Below, piece after piece: positions 7,763 through 18,128 of a stretch of DNA of 64,000 nt (its first letter is position 1; the number at the start of each line of letters is the position of its first letter). The position numbers were made by a program, and so were the translations under genes. This DNA comes from Prochlorococcus sp. AG-347-O22 (lineage in GTDB: Bacteria; Cyanobacteriota; Cyanobacteriia; PCC-6307; Cyanobiaceae): contig QCCX01000003.1 in the NCBI GenBank assembly GCA_003278845.1, positions 88,803 through 152,802 on the forward strand, written 5' to 3'. The notes under the pieces were generated by a model. That model searched no databases and was not told the origin of the DNA. It saw only the letters and a program-made list of their open reading frames with translations.

Positions 7763-9211
7763 ATGAATTTTAATTCTTTAAGAAAAGAAATTACCAGTGA
7801 TAATGTTTCTGTTAAGGAATTAGTGAATGATATCTTTGCAAAAATCGATCAAAAAGATCCTGAAATCAACTCATATATTTGTACTACAAAAAATAATGCT
7901 ATTGAGCAAGCAGAGAAGATTGATAAATTAATTCAAAATAAAGAAAAACTACCTCCTCTCGCGGGGATCCCAATAGCAATAAAGGATAATATTTGCACCA
8001 AAGGAGTTGCAACAACTTGTGCAAGTAAAATGCTTAAAAGCTTTGTCGCTCCTTATGAATCCACCGCTTCGAGTAAATTATGGTCTTCAGGGGGAATTTG
8101 TTTAGGTAAAACAAATTTAGACGAATTTGCAATGGGTAGTTCAACGGAAACTTCTGTATTTGGAGTCACTTCAAATCCTTGGGATATTAATAGAGTCCCT
8201 GGAGGCAGTTCAGGCGGAAGTGCGGCTTCAGTTGCCGCTGGATTTTGTGCAGCGGCTATAGGTTCTGATACAGGAGGATCAATAAGGCAACCAGCTTCTT
8301 TTTGTGGCGTCGTAGGTCTTAAACCTACTTATGGCAGAGTTAGCAGATGGGGACTTGTAGCATTTGCTAGCTCTCTTGATCAAATTGGCCCAATTACTAA
8401 TACCGTCTCAGATGCGGCCGAAATTCTTTATTCAATATCTGGTAAAGACCCCTTTGACTCAACATGTCTTGACAAGCCAGTACCAAATTATTTGACTGAC
8501 TTAAATAAATCTATAAAGGGTTTAAAAATTGGAATCATTAAAGAATGTTTTGAACACCCAGGGCTTAATCCAGAAGTTAAGGATTCTGTTCTTTCTGGAG
8601 TTGATAGATTCCAAGCTTTAGGAGCTGAAATTATCGAAGTTGAATGTCCTAGATTTAACGATGGAATTGCGACATATTATGTCATTGCACCATCTGAAGC
8701 CTCCGCAAATTTAGCTAGATATGATGGAGTTAAATATGGCTACAGATCGAATGAAGGTTTAAATCTTATAGACATGACCTCAAAAAGTAGAGCTGAAGGT
8801 TTTGGAGATGAAGTACAAAGAAGAATTTTGATAGGTACTTATGCTTTGTCAGCTGGATACAGTGATGCCTACTACAAGAAGGCACAAAAAGTTAGGACAC
8901 TTATAAGAAAAGATTTTGATTATGCTTTTAAGAAAGTGGATGTTTTATTAACTCCAACTTGCCCAACCACTGCTTTTTTAAAGGGAGATTTTGTCAATGA
9001 TCCACTTTCAATGTATTTGTCTGATTTATTAACTGTTCCTGCTAATTTAGCAGGCCTCCCTGCAATCAGTATCCCTTGTGGTTTTGATAATAAAGGATTA
9101 CCTATAGGAATGCAATTAATAGGCAATGTATTGGAAGAAGATAGAATATTGAATGCCGCAAATATCTTTGAAATTGATGCTCAGGTAATTAAGAACAGGC
9201 CTTTATTTTAA
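7763..9211 (+). CDS. gatA: Asp-tRNA(Asn)/Glu-tRNA(Gln) amidotransferase subunit A
   Basis: GatA is the amidase subunit of GatCAB, which converts Glu-tRNA(Gln) to Gln-tRNA(Gln) in organisms lacking GlnRS. The amidase-signature triad is visible: Lys74 in [10 protein letters not shown], Ser149 in [13 protein letters not shown] and Ser173 in [12 protein letters not shown]. The length of 482 aa is standard. gatB and gatC are not in this window, so the subunits are encoded apart, as is common in cyanobacteria. The next gene, dnaE, follows after about 80 bp. Confidence 0.97.
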   Translation: MNFNSLRKEITSDNVSVKELVNDIFAKIDQKDPEINSYICTTKNNAIEQAEKIDKLIQNKEKLPPLAGIPIAIKDNICTKGVATTCASKMLKSFVAPYESTASSKLWSSGGICLGKTNLDEFAMGSSTETSVFGVTSNPWDINRVPGGSSGGSAASVAAGFCAAAIGSDTGGSIRQPASFCGVVGLKPTYGRVSRWGLVAFASSLDQIGPITNTVSDAAEILYSISGKDPFDSTCLDKPVPNYLTDLNKSIKGLKIGIIKECFEHPGLNPEVKDSVLSGVDRFQALGAEIIEVECPRFNDGIATYYVIAPSEASANLARYDGVKYGYRSNEGLNLIDMTSKSRAEGFGDEVQRRILIGTYALSAGYSDAYYKKAQKVRTLIRKDFDYAFKKVDVLLTPTCPTTAFLKGDFVNDPLSMYLSDLLTVPANLAGLPAISIPCGFDNKGLPIGMQLIGNVLEEDRILNAANIFEIDAQVIKNRPLF

Positions 9212-9295
9212 ATTTGTATTAATAATTAATTTGTAATCACAAAGTATAGATCTTTTAGAAATTTTCTCTATCTTATATATATAAATTATTTGAAT

Positions 9296-12200
9296 ATGGC
9301 TTTCGTTCCGCTTCATAATCATAGTGACTACAGTTTGCTTGATGGTGCCAGTCAAATTTCAAAAATTGTTGATAGAGCTTGTGATCTTGGAATGGAATCG
9401 ATAGCTCTTACTGATCATGGAGTTATGTATGGTGTTCTTGATTTGGTCAAGAAGTGTAAAGAGAAAGGTATAAAACCAATTGTTGGTAACGAAATGTATG
9501 TGATTAATGGTTCTATTGATGATCCTCAACCTAAAAAAGAAAAAAGATATCATTTGGTGGTGTTAGCAAAAAATCATACTGGATATAAGAATCTAGTGAA
9601 GTTAACAACAATTAGTCACCTAAATGGGATGAGAGGTCGAGGCATTTTTTCTAGACCATGTATTGATAAATCTCTTTTAAGCAAATATAGTGATGGTTTG
9701 ATTGTTTCTACAGCTTGTCTTGGTGGAGAGATACCACAGGCTATTTTAAAAGGTAGATTAGACGTAGCAGAAGATATAGCTATTTGGTATAAAAAATTAT
9801 TTGCAGATGACTTTTATCTTGAAATACAAGATCACGGCTCTATTGAGGATAGAATTGTTAACGTTGAATTAATAAAAATTGGGAAGAAGCATCAAATAAA
9901 AGTCATCGCGACCAACGACGCACACTACTTATCAAGTATGGATGTTGAAGCACATGACGCTTTGCTTTGTGTATTAACAGGAAAACTAATAAGTGATGAA
10001 AAAAGATTGAGATATACCGGTACAGAATATATTAAAAGTGAAAGTGAAATGCTTGAACTTTTTAAAGATCATATTGATGATGAATCAATTATTGAGGCAG
10101 TCAACAATACAGTAGAAATTTCTCAGAAAGTTGAAGAATTTGATTTGTTTGGTAATTATAGAATGCCAAAATTCCCTCTTAACGAAGATACAGATTCATT
10201 TTCTTTCCTTACACAATTATCTAACAAAGGCCTTTTAAAAAGACTTAAAAAAAATGATCTTTCAGAAGTTGATGAGAACTATAAAAAAAGACTATCTTCC
10301 GAATTAAAAATTATTAAAGATATGGGCTTCCCAGATTATTTTTTGGTTGTTTGGGACTACATCAAATTTGCTAGAGATAACTCTATCCCTGTAGGACCAG
10401 GTAGAGGCTCTGCAGCAGGCTCATTAGTAGCTTATGCTCTTCAAATTACAAATATAGATCCTGTTGAGCATGGATTGTTGTTTGAGAGATTTTTAAATCC
10501 AGCAAGAAAGTCAATGCCAGATATTGACACCGACTTTTGTATTGATAGGAGAAATGAAGTTATAGATTATGTTACTAATCGTTATGGAGAGGATAAAGTT
10601 GCGCAAATAATTACTTTCAATAAGATGACCTCTAAGGCAGTTTTAAAAGATGTTGCAAGGGTTTTAGATATACCATATGGAGAAGCGGACAAATTGGCTA
10701 AGTTAATACCGGTTGTAAGAGGGAAACCTTATAAATTAAATGAAATGATTGACAAGAATTCTCCTAGCCAAGAGTTTAGAGAAAAATATATTAATGATAA
10801 TAGGGTGAAGAAATGGGTTGATTTGGCTTTAAGAATTGAAGGAACTAATAAAACATATGGAGTTCATGCTGCTGGAGTTGTTATAGCATCAGATCCTCTT
10901 GATGAACTTGTACCTCTTCAAAGAAATAATGAAGGGCAAATAATAACCCAATATTCTATGGACGATATCGAATCACTTGGATTATTGAAAATGGATTTCT
11001 TGGGTCTTAAGAATCTGACCATGATTGAAAAAACAGTTTCTCTAATTAATCAATCTACTGGAAGGAAAATAAACATTGATGAGTTACCACAAAATGATGG
11101 TAAAACCTTTGACCTTATCGGGAGAGGAGATCTTGAAGGTATTTTTCAACTTGAATCTTCCGGTATGAAACAGGTCGTTAGGGATTTCAAACCTAGCTCT
11201 CTAGAGGATATTTCGTCCATATTGGCTCTATATAGACCTGGTCCTCTTGATGCCGGCCTTATACCTAAATTCATAAATAGAAAAAATGGGAACGAAAAGG
11301 TTGATTTCCCTCATCCTTTTATTAAGTCAATCCTCACTGAAACCTATGGAATTATGGTTTACCAAGAACAAATCATGAAAATTGCTCAAGACCTAGCCGG
11401 CTATTCTCTGGGTGATGCTGATTTACTCCGAAGAGCAATGGGGAAAAAGAAAGTTTCTGAAATGGTAAAGCATAGAAATATTTTTGTAGACGGTTCCATG
11501 AAGAAAGGTGTAAATGAAAAATTAGCTAATGATCTTTTTGATCAAATGGTTTTATTCGCAGAATATTGTTTTAACAAAAGCCACTCAACTGCTTATGGTG
11601 CCGTAACTTATCAAACTGCATTTTTGAAAGCACATTTTCCTGTTGCATATATGGCAGCCCTTTTAAGCGTTAATTCTGGCTCTAGCGACAAGATGCAAAG
11701 ATATATTTCTAATTGTTATTCCATGGGAATAGATGTTATTTCACCGAGCATTAATTTTTCTGGTGTTGATTTCACTATTAAGAATAATCAGATTTTATTC
11801 GGGTTATCTGCAATTAAGAATTTAGGAGATTCTGCAATAAGAAATATAATTGAAAACCGAAATAGTTTTGGAACCTTTAATTCATTATCAGATTTGTGTG
11901 ACCGTTTGCCTTCTAATGTTCTTAACAAAAGAAGTCTTGAATCTCTAATTCATTGTGGAGCATTAGATGAGTTTTCAAATGATAATAATAGAGCTCAGTT
12001 ATTGTCAGATCTTGAACATGTTATTGAGTGGGCCTCTTCAAGAAATCGTGATAGATTATCAGGGCAAGGAAATCTATTTGACTCTAAAGAAGAATTTTCT
12101 AATGTTGCTTTTTCAGATTCACAATTAGCTAAGGTTGACGATTATTCACTTATAGAGAAATTAAAGTTAGAAAAGCAGCTTTTAGGCTTTTACTTATCTG

Positions 12201-12793
12201 ACCATCCTCTAAAGCACTTAGCTAAACCTGCAAAACTTGTATCACCTATAAGCATTTCGCAGTTAGAAGAAACAAAAGATAGAACCAAAGTCTCTTTAGT
12301 TGGGATGATCCCTGATTTAAAGCAAATTACAACGAGAAAAGGAGATAGGATGGCTATAGTTCAGCTCGAAGATCTTTCTGGAAGTTGCGAAGCAATAGTT
12401 TTTCCAAAAACCTATGTCAGATTATCCGAATTTCTTTTGACTGATACTAGATTATTGTTTTGGGGAACAATAGATAAAAAAAGTGATAAGACTCAATTAA
12501 TTATTGATGATTGCAGAGAAATAGATAACCTTAAATTGCTTATTATTAATCTTGAAAGTTCTCAAGCATCAGATGTAAGAGTACAAAATACTTTAAGAAA
12601 CTGTTTAACTAAATTTAAACCAGATAAAGATAGATGCGGAATCAAGATTCCAGTTTTAGCTGCAGTAAGAAATGAGAATAGTGTTACTTATGTTAAATTT
12701 GGCGATCAATTCTGTATTGGAGATATACAAGGAGCTTGCAAATTATTAGAAGAAAATTCATTCCAAGTTAACTTGAAATCTTTAGTTTCCTAG
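9296..12793 (+). CDS. dnaE: DNA polymerase III alpha subunit
   Basis: The replicative polymerase catalytic subunit. An N-terminal PHP domain starts with VPLHNHSDYSLLDGA. The polymerase core carries the metal-binding aspartates in MPDIDTDF (Asp409, Asp411), and the C-terminal part has helix-hairpin-helix and OB-fold regions (VSLVGMIPDLKQITTRKG). At 1165-1167 aa it matches the DnaE1 type. Two close starts exist, TTG 9290 and ATG 9296; I prefer the ATG. It ends one base before a convergent gene, with no room for a terminator between them. Confidence 0.98.
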   Translation: MAFVPLHNHSDYSLLDGASQISKIVDRACDLGMESIALTDHGVMYGVLDLVKKCKEKGIKPIVGNEMYVINGSIDDPQPKKEKRYHLVVLAKNHTGYKNLVKLTTISHLNGMRGRGIFSRPCIDKSLLSKYSDGLIVSTACLGGEIPQAILKGRLDVAEDIAIWYKKLFADDFYLEIQDHGSIEDRIVNVELIKIGKKHQIKVIATNDAHYLSSMDVEAHDALLCVLTGKLISDEKRLRYTGTEYIKSESEMLELFKDHIDDESIIEAVNNTVEISQKVEEFDLFGNYRMPKFPLNEDTDSFSFLTQLSNKGLLKRLKKNDLSEVDENYKKRLSSELKIIKDMGFPDYFLVVWDYIKFARDNSIPVGPGRGSAAGSLVAYALQITNIDPVEHGLLFERFLNPARKSMPDIDTDFCIDRRNEVIDYVTNRYGEDKVAQIITFNKMTSKAVLKDVARVLDIPYGEADKLAKLIPVVRGKPYKLNEMIDKNSPSQEFREKYINDNRVKKWVDLALRIEGTNKTYGVHAAGVVIASDPLDELVPLQRNNEGQIITQYSMDDIESLGLLKMDFLGLKNLTMIEKTVSLINQSTGRKINIDELPQNDGKTFDLIGRGDLEGIFQLESSGMKQVVRDFKPSSLEDISSILALYRPGPLDAGLIPKFINRKNGNEKVDFPHPFIKSILTETYGIMVYQEQIMKIAQDLAGYSLGDADLLRRAMGKKKVSEMVKHRNIFVDGSMKKGVNEKLANDLFDQMVLFAEYCFNKSHSTAYGAVTYQTAFLKAHFPVAYMAALLSVNSGSSDKMQRYISNCYSMGIDVISPSINFSGVDFTIKNNQILFGLSAIKNLGDSAIRNIIENRNSFGTFNSLSDLCDRLPSNVLNKRSLESLIHCGALDEFSNDNNRAQLLSDLEHVIEWASSRNRDRLSGQGNLFDSKEEFSNVAFSDSQLAKVDDYSLIEKLKLEKQLLGFYLSDHPLKHLAKPAKLVSPISISQLEETKDRTKVSLVGMIPDLKQITTRKGDRMAIVQLEDLSGSCEAIVFPKTYVRLSEFLLTDTRLLFWGTIDKKSDKTQLIIDDCREIDNLKLLIINLESSQASDVRVQNTLRNCLTKFKPDKDRCGIKIPVLAAVRNENSVTYVKFGDQFCIGDIQGACKLLEENSFQVNLKSLVS

Positions 12794-12794
12794 A

Positions 12795-13244
12795 TTAACT
12801 TTTATCCTCGAAATTTTGTGTTGCAGGTTTGAAGGCTGCTTTTGCGCGTTGTATGTTCATTGGAATATTTTCAATACCAAAAAAAGATCCAGGTTCTTTA
12901 TCCCAACTAGCTGATAATATTCCAAAACTCAATCCTGCTAGACCTAACAAAAAAAACAATGCTGAAATTGCAATTGTTGATGAAGGAGGTATTTCAGCAA
13001 TATTTCTCGTTACAATAATGTAGCTAACTACGAAAACAGACATCCCTAATATTGTGGGAATTCCTGCTGTAAAAAATATTCTTCTTGCCATTCTATCAGC
13101 AACATATTTTGGTATCCCAGTTGATGATCTTTTTGGGATAGTTTCTGTACTTGATGCTTTTTCTATATTAGCAAACGCAGTTTTCTCAGAATAATTTTTT
13201 TTCTTTTTAAATTTTGTCTTTTTTTTTGATTGCTTTTTTTTCAT
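12795..13244 (-). CDS. PAM68-like photosystem II assembly protein (DUF3464)
   Basis: A 149-residue thylakoid protein of the PAM68/DUF3464 family, whose plant and cyanobacterial members assist early photosystem II assembly and CP47 synthesis. It has a highly basic Lys-rich N-terminus (MKKKQSKKKTKFKKKK), a short linker and two predicted membrane spans at about residues 54-77 and 86-108, ending with SWDKEPGSFFGIENI. It is located just downstream of rpsO on the minus strand with a 9 bp gap. In Arabidopsis PAM68 also associates with ribosomes, which makes the rpsO neighbour suggestive, nothing more. Confidence 0.82.
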   Translation of the reverse strand: MKKKQSKKKTKFKKKKNYSEKTAFANIEKASSTETIPKRSSTGIPKYVADRMARRIFFTAGIPTILGMSVFVVSYIIVTRNIAEIPPSSTIAISALFFLLGLAGLSFGILSASWDKEPGSFFGIENIPMNIQRAKAAFKPATQNFEDKS

Positions 13245-13253
13245 TAATTGAAA

Positions 13254-13523
13254 TCATCCTCTGATTCCAATTTTCTTTACTATCTCTTGATATCTCTGAA
13301 CGTTTTTGTCTTTTATGAAAGAAAGTAATCTTTTCCTTTTACCAATCATTTTTAATAGTCCTTGCCTTGAAGCGAAATCATGAATGTTTCCCTGGAGGTG
13401 GTCACTTAATTTCGATATTCTTTTTGAAAGCAGTGCTACCTGAACTTCGACTGAACCTGTATCAGTTGTATGTACTTGATGAGTCTCAATAAGCTTCTGT
13501 TTTTCAGCTGTATCTAATGACAT
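13254..13523 (-). CDS. rpsO: 30S ribosomal protein S15
   Basis: An 89-residue S15, a primary 16S rRNA binding protein of the small-subunit platform. The conserved blocks [24 protein letters not shown], and [18 protein letters not shown] are all present and the length is typical. It lies between ruvA and the PAM68-like gene on the same strand. S15 often represses its own mRNA through a leader structure, but the 32 bp spacer to ruvA offers little room for one here. Confidence 0.98.
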   Translation of the reverse strand: MSLDTAEKQKLIETHQVHTTDTGSVEVQVALLSKRISKLSDHLQGNIHDFASRQGLLKMIGKRKRLLSFIKDKNVQRYQEIVKKIGIRG

Positions 13524-13555
13524 AAATTTTATTTCTTTTACTCTATGATACTACG

Positions 13556-14233
13556 TCAGCTAGCTATATTACTACTTTTATTATCTAGATAATTCATAGC
13601 GAATTTCAATAAATTTTCAAATGATAAATTATTTTCTTTTTTTTCTGGGAAATCTATTTCATTAATAATAATTGGCAAAATAGTCTTGATTTCTTTATTT
13701 TTGTAATTTAATGATTGAAGAGTTAACTGAAGATCTTCGATTATTTTATTAATTTCTGGATCCTTAATCTCAAATTCATCTTTAGCTTTTTCTTCTTCAA
13801 ATTGTATTTCACTTTTAAATTTATTTTTTAGTTCTAAAATTAACCGATCACTCATTTTTTGTCCTATACCAGGTACGGAACAAATTAATTTTTTGTTTTG
13901 TGTCTTTATTGCATTCATAACTTCACCAATAGAGAATTTATTTAATATCGCCATACCGATTTGAGATCCAACACCTCGGATACTTAAAATTTCAATAAAG
14001 AAATTCTTTTGTTCCTTTGATGTAAAGCCAAATAATAAATCTGAATCTTCTTTTTTAATATGTTTTAACCAAAGAGTAATTTTTTTATTAGATATCTGAT
14101 TTGTTTTTAACCTGAGAAAAAAGGATTCTAGTATTTGTATTTCGTATCCTAATCCTTGACAATTTATTAAAACAAAAAATTTTTGATTAGTTTGCCATGA
14201 CTCAACTAATTCTCCATTTATCCAACTAATCAA
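13556..14233 (-). CDS. ruvA: Holliday junction DNA helicase subunit RuvA
   Basis: RuvA binds Holliday junctions and loads the RuvB motor for branch migration in recombinational repair. The N-terminal OB-fold (MISWINGELVESW) is followed by the tandem helix-hairpin-helix region (LSIRGVGSQIGMAILNKF and CSVPGIGQKMSDRLILELKNK). The C-terminal RuvB-binding domain follows an acidic-basic linker. The start is TTG at 14233, directly after the stop of the upstream gene with no gap, so coupling is likely. ruvB and ruvC are not in the window. Confidence 0.95.
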   Translation of the reverse strand: MISWINGELVESWQTNQKFFVLINCQGLGYEIQILESFFLRLKTNQISNKKITLWLKHIKKEDSDLLFGFTSKEQKNFFIEILSIRGVGSQIGMAILNKFSIGEVMNAIKTQNKKLICSVPGIGQKMSDRLILELKNKFKSEIQFEEEKAKDEFEIKDPEINKIIEDLQLTLQSLNYKNKEIKTILPIIINEIDFPEKKENNLSFENLLKFAMNYLDNKSSNIAS

Positions 14234-14590
14234 TTAACCACCATCCACCTGACAACCAATTAATGCTCCTGCCGTTCCGCCAGCAGGTACTGCCCAAAAT
14301 CTATCTTTCCCTCTAGAGGAAGATAGTGCTATTCCAGCACCAAGAAGTCCTCCTATAACAGAACCTTCACTACAGTCATTATCATCTATTTTTTCAGCTT
14401 TACTTTGACCTCCACAAGGAACTACAACGTCCACCTCATAACTTTTCACGTAGCCTGGATTTGATTTGGTTCCAGGAATGTATTCTTCTCTGTATTCAGT
14501 TCTTGTGCAAGTTACTGACTTTGGGGTCGATGCATTAACTTGAACGATAGGAGAAAAACAAAATAACAAAACTAAATAGAAAAATTTCAC
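14234..14590 (-). CDS. secreted glycine-zipper-like protein, unknown
   Basis: A 118-residue protein with a clear signal peptide (MKFFYLVLLFCFSPIVQVNA, cleavage likely after VNA-S). The mature part has four Cys (CTRT, PCGG, DCSE, GCQV) and a Gly/Ala-rich segment, GGLLGAGIALSSS and GGTAGALIGC, resembling glycine-zipper outer-membrane or periplasmic proteins such as the Rick_17kDa/SlyB type. No enzymatic motif is visible. The stop directly touches the ruvA start. The family assignment is by shape only. Confidence 0.6.
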   Translation of the reverse strand: MKFFYLVLLFCFSPIVQVNASTPKSVTCTRTEYREEYIPGTKSNPGYVKSYEVDVVVPCGGQSKAEKIDDNDCSEGSVIGGLLGAGIALSSSRGKDRFWAVPAGGTAGALIGCQVDGG

Positions 14591-14615
14591 TTTTTTTTAT
14601 TTTAATAAATACATT

Positions 14616-15506
14616 CTATGTCCTTTTGATTATTTTGGTAGTAGACATAATAGTTCCTAATAATACTAGTGAAGCTCCTAATAAAAAATTTATATTTATT
14701 ATTTCACTAAAAAACAAAACCCCCCAAATTGACCCGAATAAAACTTGCAAATAGTTAATTGTTGAAGCTTCAGAAGCAGGTAAATTTTTTAATCCTACAG
14801 TTAAGAAAGTCTGACCTAATTGAGTAAATAAGCCAATGCCAATTATCCAAACTAATTCATTCCAAGTTGGGGTAACCCAGTTCATTAATACAATTGGCAA
14901 CAAAGCTATAAAAGAAACAAGTGGAAAATATTCAATAATTACATAAACATCTTCAGTAAATGAAAGTTTCTTAACAGTAACGTAAGCCAATGCAGTGCAG
15001 ATTGCCCCAATAAATGCGATCGAAATCGAAACATTTTCAATTTCAACGTTTATATTTGATAATTGACTTGGATTTAATATTACTAATATTCCAATCCAGC
15101 CAATAATTAAAGCATAAATTATATTCAGAGTTATTTTTTCGTTTATAAATATGCCAGCGAATATAGAAATAAAGATAGGGTATGTGTACTGAATGACAGT
15201 AGATATACTAAGGGGCATATTTCTTATCGAATAAAAAATGCAAACTAAAGCTAAAGTTCCTAAAACACCTCTTAATATAAGCAATGGTCTATTTTTGCCC
15301 CAAGGATTTATATTTTTTAGATTAATTATGAATAATGTAATAATTAAACTTAACAATGATCGGAATAAAACTAATTCATAAATAGGTATCCTTTTATCAA
15401 TATTTTTTACGCATAAAGTCATCAAACTAAAGAAGAATGAAGCAAATACCAAATTAAACTTATCCAATGAATTAAATTTTTTTTCTAATTCTGTGATATT
15501 TATCAT
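14616..15506 (-). CDS. EamA/DMT-family permease
   Basis: A 296-residue, highly hydrophobic protein with about ten membrane spans in two repeats, each ending in the EamA pattern (first repeat YTYPIFISIFAGIFINEKIT, second NYLQVLFGSIWGVLFFSEI). The second-repeat block GLFTQLGQTFLTVGLKNLPA is also typical. The family covers metabolite exporters and uptake systems; the substrate is not readable here. It is the first gene of the minus-strand run toward rpsO and diverges from dnaG. Confidence 0.85.
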   Translation of the reverse strand: MINITELEKKFNSLDKFNLVFASFFFSLMTLCVKNIDKRIPIYELVLFRSLLSLIITLFIINLKNINPWGKNRPLLILRGVLGTLALVCIFYSIRNMPLSISTVIQYTYPIFISIFAGIFINEKITLNIIYALIIGWIGILVILNPSQLSNINVEIENVSISIAFIGAICTALAYVTVKKLSFTEDVYVIIEYFPLVSFIALLPIVLMNWVTPTWNELVWIIGIGLFTQLGQTFLTVGLKNLPASEASTINYLQVLFGSIWGVLFFSEIININFLLGASLVLLGTIMSTTKIIKRT

Positions 15507-15600
15507 TTAAAAAAATAGTTTTATTGTGAAATTAAGTAGATTCTTATTTGATTTTGACCTATAACAAATAAATCATTATTTGTTTTTGATAAAAATCTCA

Positions 15601-17634
15601 ATGGTTCATTCTATACACCCAAGAACTATTCAAGAGGTTAAGGAAAAAGCAGATATCGTTGACGTTATATCTGAACATATTGTTCTTAAGAAGAAAGGCA
15701 AGGAATTTGTTGGGATTTGTCCTTTTCATGATGATACTAAGCCATCTATGACAGTATCACCAACTAAACAATTCTATTACTGTTTTTCTTGTGGTGCAGG
15801 CGGAAACTCTATTAAATTTTTAATGGAATTTACTCGTGCTAATTTTTCAGATGTTGTACTTTCACTCGCTAAAAAAAATAATATTAATGTTGAAAATCTT
15901 GAAGGCCCCCAAGTAGAAGCTTATAAAAAACAACTATCTAGAAAGGAAGAGCTTTATAAAATATTAAGAGTCACTAAAAATTGGTTTAAGTCTCAACTAA
16001 ATAATTCTCTTGGTTTTGAAGCCATGAAATATTTAACATCTAAGAGAAACTTGAGTAACAAGATTATTGATAACTTTGAATTAGGTTTTGCCCCAAATTC
16101 ATGGAATGATTTATTTAATTATCTTTCCAAGGTAGAAAAATTCCCCATTAATTTAATATTAGCTTCGGGCCTTGCAATTTCTAAAGATAATTCTGACAAG
16201 ATTTATGATCGTTTTAGAAATAGATTAATTGTTCCAATACATGATATGCAGGGAAGAGTAGTTGCCTTTGGAGGAAGATCTCTTGATGGTCAGGAACCTA
16301 AATATCTTAATTCCCCTGAATCAGAGATATTTGAAAAGGGAAAAATGTTGTTTGCCTTCGAAAAAGCTTCTAGTGATATTAGAAAAAGAGATAAAGCTAT
16401 TATTGTTGAAGGCTACTTTGATGTTATTTCTCTGCATTCAAAGGGTATAACTAATTCTGTGGCTTCTCTCGGTACCGCATTAAATAAGTATCAAATTTCT
16501 CAACTATGTAGATGTACAGATAATAAAAATATAATTTTGAATTTTGATTCTGATAATGCAGGAATTTTAGCAACAAAAAGAGTAATTAAAGAAGTTGAGA
16601 CCCTATCCCTTCATGATCAAATTAATCTTAAGATACTTCAACTAAGTCATTTTAAAGATCCTGACGAATATTTGAATAGTCATACACCTGAAGATTATTT
16701 TAATTTAATTGATAATTCATCCTTTTGGATTGATTGGGAGATTGATCAGATCTTTAAAGATCAAGATTTAACCAAGTCTGAAATTTTCCAAAGTGTTATT
16801 TCTTCATTGGTAAAATTGTTGAGTAAATTACCTCAATCATCAACCAGAACTCATTATTTACAAAAAGTTTCCGAACAATTAAGTATGGGACAAGCTAGGT
16901 TAGCAATTCAGTTTGAACAAGATTTAAGAAATCAAGTAAAGGGATTTCGTTGGCATGGGAGATCAAAAAAATTTGAACAACCAAATGAAATTTCCCGACG
17001 GGAGAAAAATGAATCGGAAATAATTTTTTATTATTTACATTGTCCAGATCTTAGGCTATTTATTCGTGATGAATTTCTCAAAAGAGAAATTAATGGTTTT
17101 AATACTAGTTATATTCAAACTCTATGGGAAGCTATTTCAAAAATTGAACAAAATAATTTAGGTTTAAATTACTCAAATGACTTAAAACAATCAAATAGTC
17201 AAAATCTTAAAAAAGATTTTTCTTCTATTAACTTAATTTCTCTTCTGCCTGACTACTTAGCCCTCAATAATCCTGAATCATCAAATAAGATTAATATTTT
17301 TATTAATCCAAATGAGTTGTTTTTAACATTGCTGAGTAATCCCAAGGACAATTTACTAGGAACATTATCACTTCTAGAGAAATATAATTCTCTAAAAAGA
17401 TGTAGACACCTAATAGAATCTTGGGGATCTCAAAGATTAAAAACTTTAGAAAATTGTATATCTATTTTAATTGATAATCCTTCTTCAGGTTCTTCAAATA
17501 CAAATAAAGAGATAGATGATCTTTTTAAGGATTTAAACTCAGATGCCATTAAATTTCAGGAATTATATTACCTAGAAAGACAACATATAAATTTCTTAGA
17601 CAAACAACGTTGTGGCAATTTCCTCGCTAGTTAA
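15601..17634 (+). CDS. dnaG: DNA primase
   Basis: DnaG makes RNA primers for the replisome. The N-terminal CHC2 zinc finger uses Cys40, His43, Cys61 and Cys64 (CPFHDDTKPS, YYCFSCGAGG). The central TOPRIM domain has VEGYFDVISLH and the acidic LNFDSDNAG motif, and a C-terminal helicase-binding region follows. I prefer ATG 15601 (MVHSIHPRTI, 677 aa) because cyanobacterial primases start there; an upstream ATG at 15580 adds seven residues. It diverges from the DMT permease across a spacer of about 95 bp. Confidence 0.97.
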   Translation: MVHSIHPRTIQEVKEKADIVDVISEHIVLKKKGKEFVGICPFHDDTKPSMTVSPTKQFYYCFSCGAGGNSIKFLMEFTRANFSDVVLSLAKKNNINVENLEGPQVEAYKKQLSRKEELYKILRVTKNWFKSQLNNSLGFEAMKYLTSKRNLSNKIIDNFELGFAPNSWNDLFNYLSKVEKFPINLILASGLAISKDNSDKIYDRFRNRLIVPIHDMQGRVVAFGGRSLDGQEPKYLNSPESEIFEKGKMLFAFEKASSDIRKRDKAIIVEGYFDVISLHSKGITNSVASLGTALNKYQISQLCRCTDNKNIILNFDSDNAGILATKRVIKEVETLSLHDQINLKILQLSHFKDPDEYLNSHTPEDYFNLIDNSSFWIDWEIDQIFKDQDLTKSEIFQSVISSLVKLLSKLPQSSTRTHYLQKVSEQLSMGQARLAIQFEQDLRNQVKGFRWHGRSKKFEQPNEISRREKNESEIIFYYLHCPDLRLFIRDEFLKREINGFNTSYIQTLWEAISKIEQNNLGLNYSNDLKQSNSQNLKKDFSSINLISLLPDYLALNNPESSNKINIFINPNELFLTLLSNPKDNLLGTLSLLEKYNSLKRCRHLIESWGSQRLKTLENCISILIDNPSSGSSNTNKEIDDLFKDLNSDAIKFQELYYLERQHINFLDKQRCGNFLAS

Positions 17635-17650
17635 TATAAAAATTTTTAAT

Positions 17651-18118
17651 TTATAGGCAGTATTTTTTAATCAAGTTTTTAACTTTTTTGGGTTTATCTT
17701 CAAGAACATAAGCTTCTACTTCTTTCGCATAAGTCCCATAAAAATTTGAACTAGAGAACTCTAATGCTTTTCTTTTACTTTGATGCAATTTGCTTTCTAA
17801 TTTTTTTATATCCCCTATTGTTTTATTGTCATTACATTTTTGTATCGCATGAGTTGCTTCGTGCCTTAATGCTCTTCTTATCGCCCTTTCTGTTTTGAAG
17901 TTATCTTTATTTGGTTGTTGATTCTTATTTCTAAAATTTGTTTTCCTTTTCGCATTTTCAGTACATATTATTATTTTATTTTCTTTAAAATTATGTAGCC
18001 CTTTTATTTCTTTGTTTAATAGACATTCAATTTTATTTTCTTCAACTATGTAGTTTGCTTTCATTAATAAGTTAAGAATCTCTTTATCTAATTTGCTCAA
18101 AAATAATATAAATTCCAT
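17651..18118 (-). CDS. HExxH zinc-protease-like protein, possibly Atp23/M76-like
   Basis: A 155-residue, Lys-rich protein with the zinc-protease motif HEATH at 86-90 and a downstream EVEAY at 133-137. The blocks HEATHAIQKC and EVEAYVL resemble the HELxHAxDxC and EIRAA blocks of Atp23 (peptidase family M76) in order and spacing, so it may be a soluble member or relative. There is no signal peptide or membrane span. It starts 10 bp after umuC in the same direction, which suggests cotranscription with the SOS polymerase genes. Family membership is an inference from motifs by eye. Confidence 0.6.
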   Translation of the reverse strand: MEFILFLSKLDKEILNLLMKANYIVEENKIECLLNKEIKGLHNFKENKIIICTENAKRKTNFRNKNQQPNKDNFKTERAIRRALRHEATHAIQKCNDNKTIGDIKKLESKLHQSKRKALEFSSSNFYGTYAKEVEAYVLEDKPKKVKNLIKKYCL

Positions 18119-18128
18119 TCTATTTTGT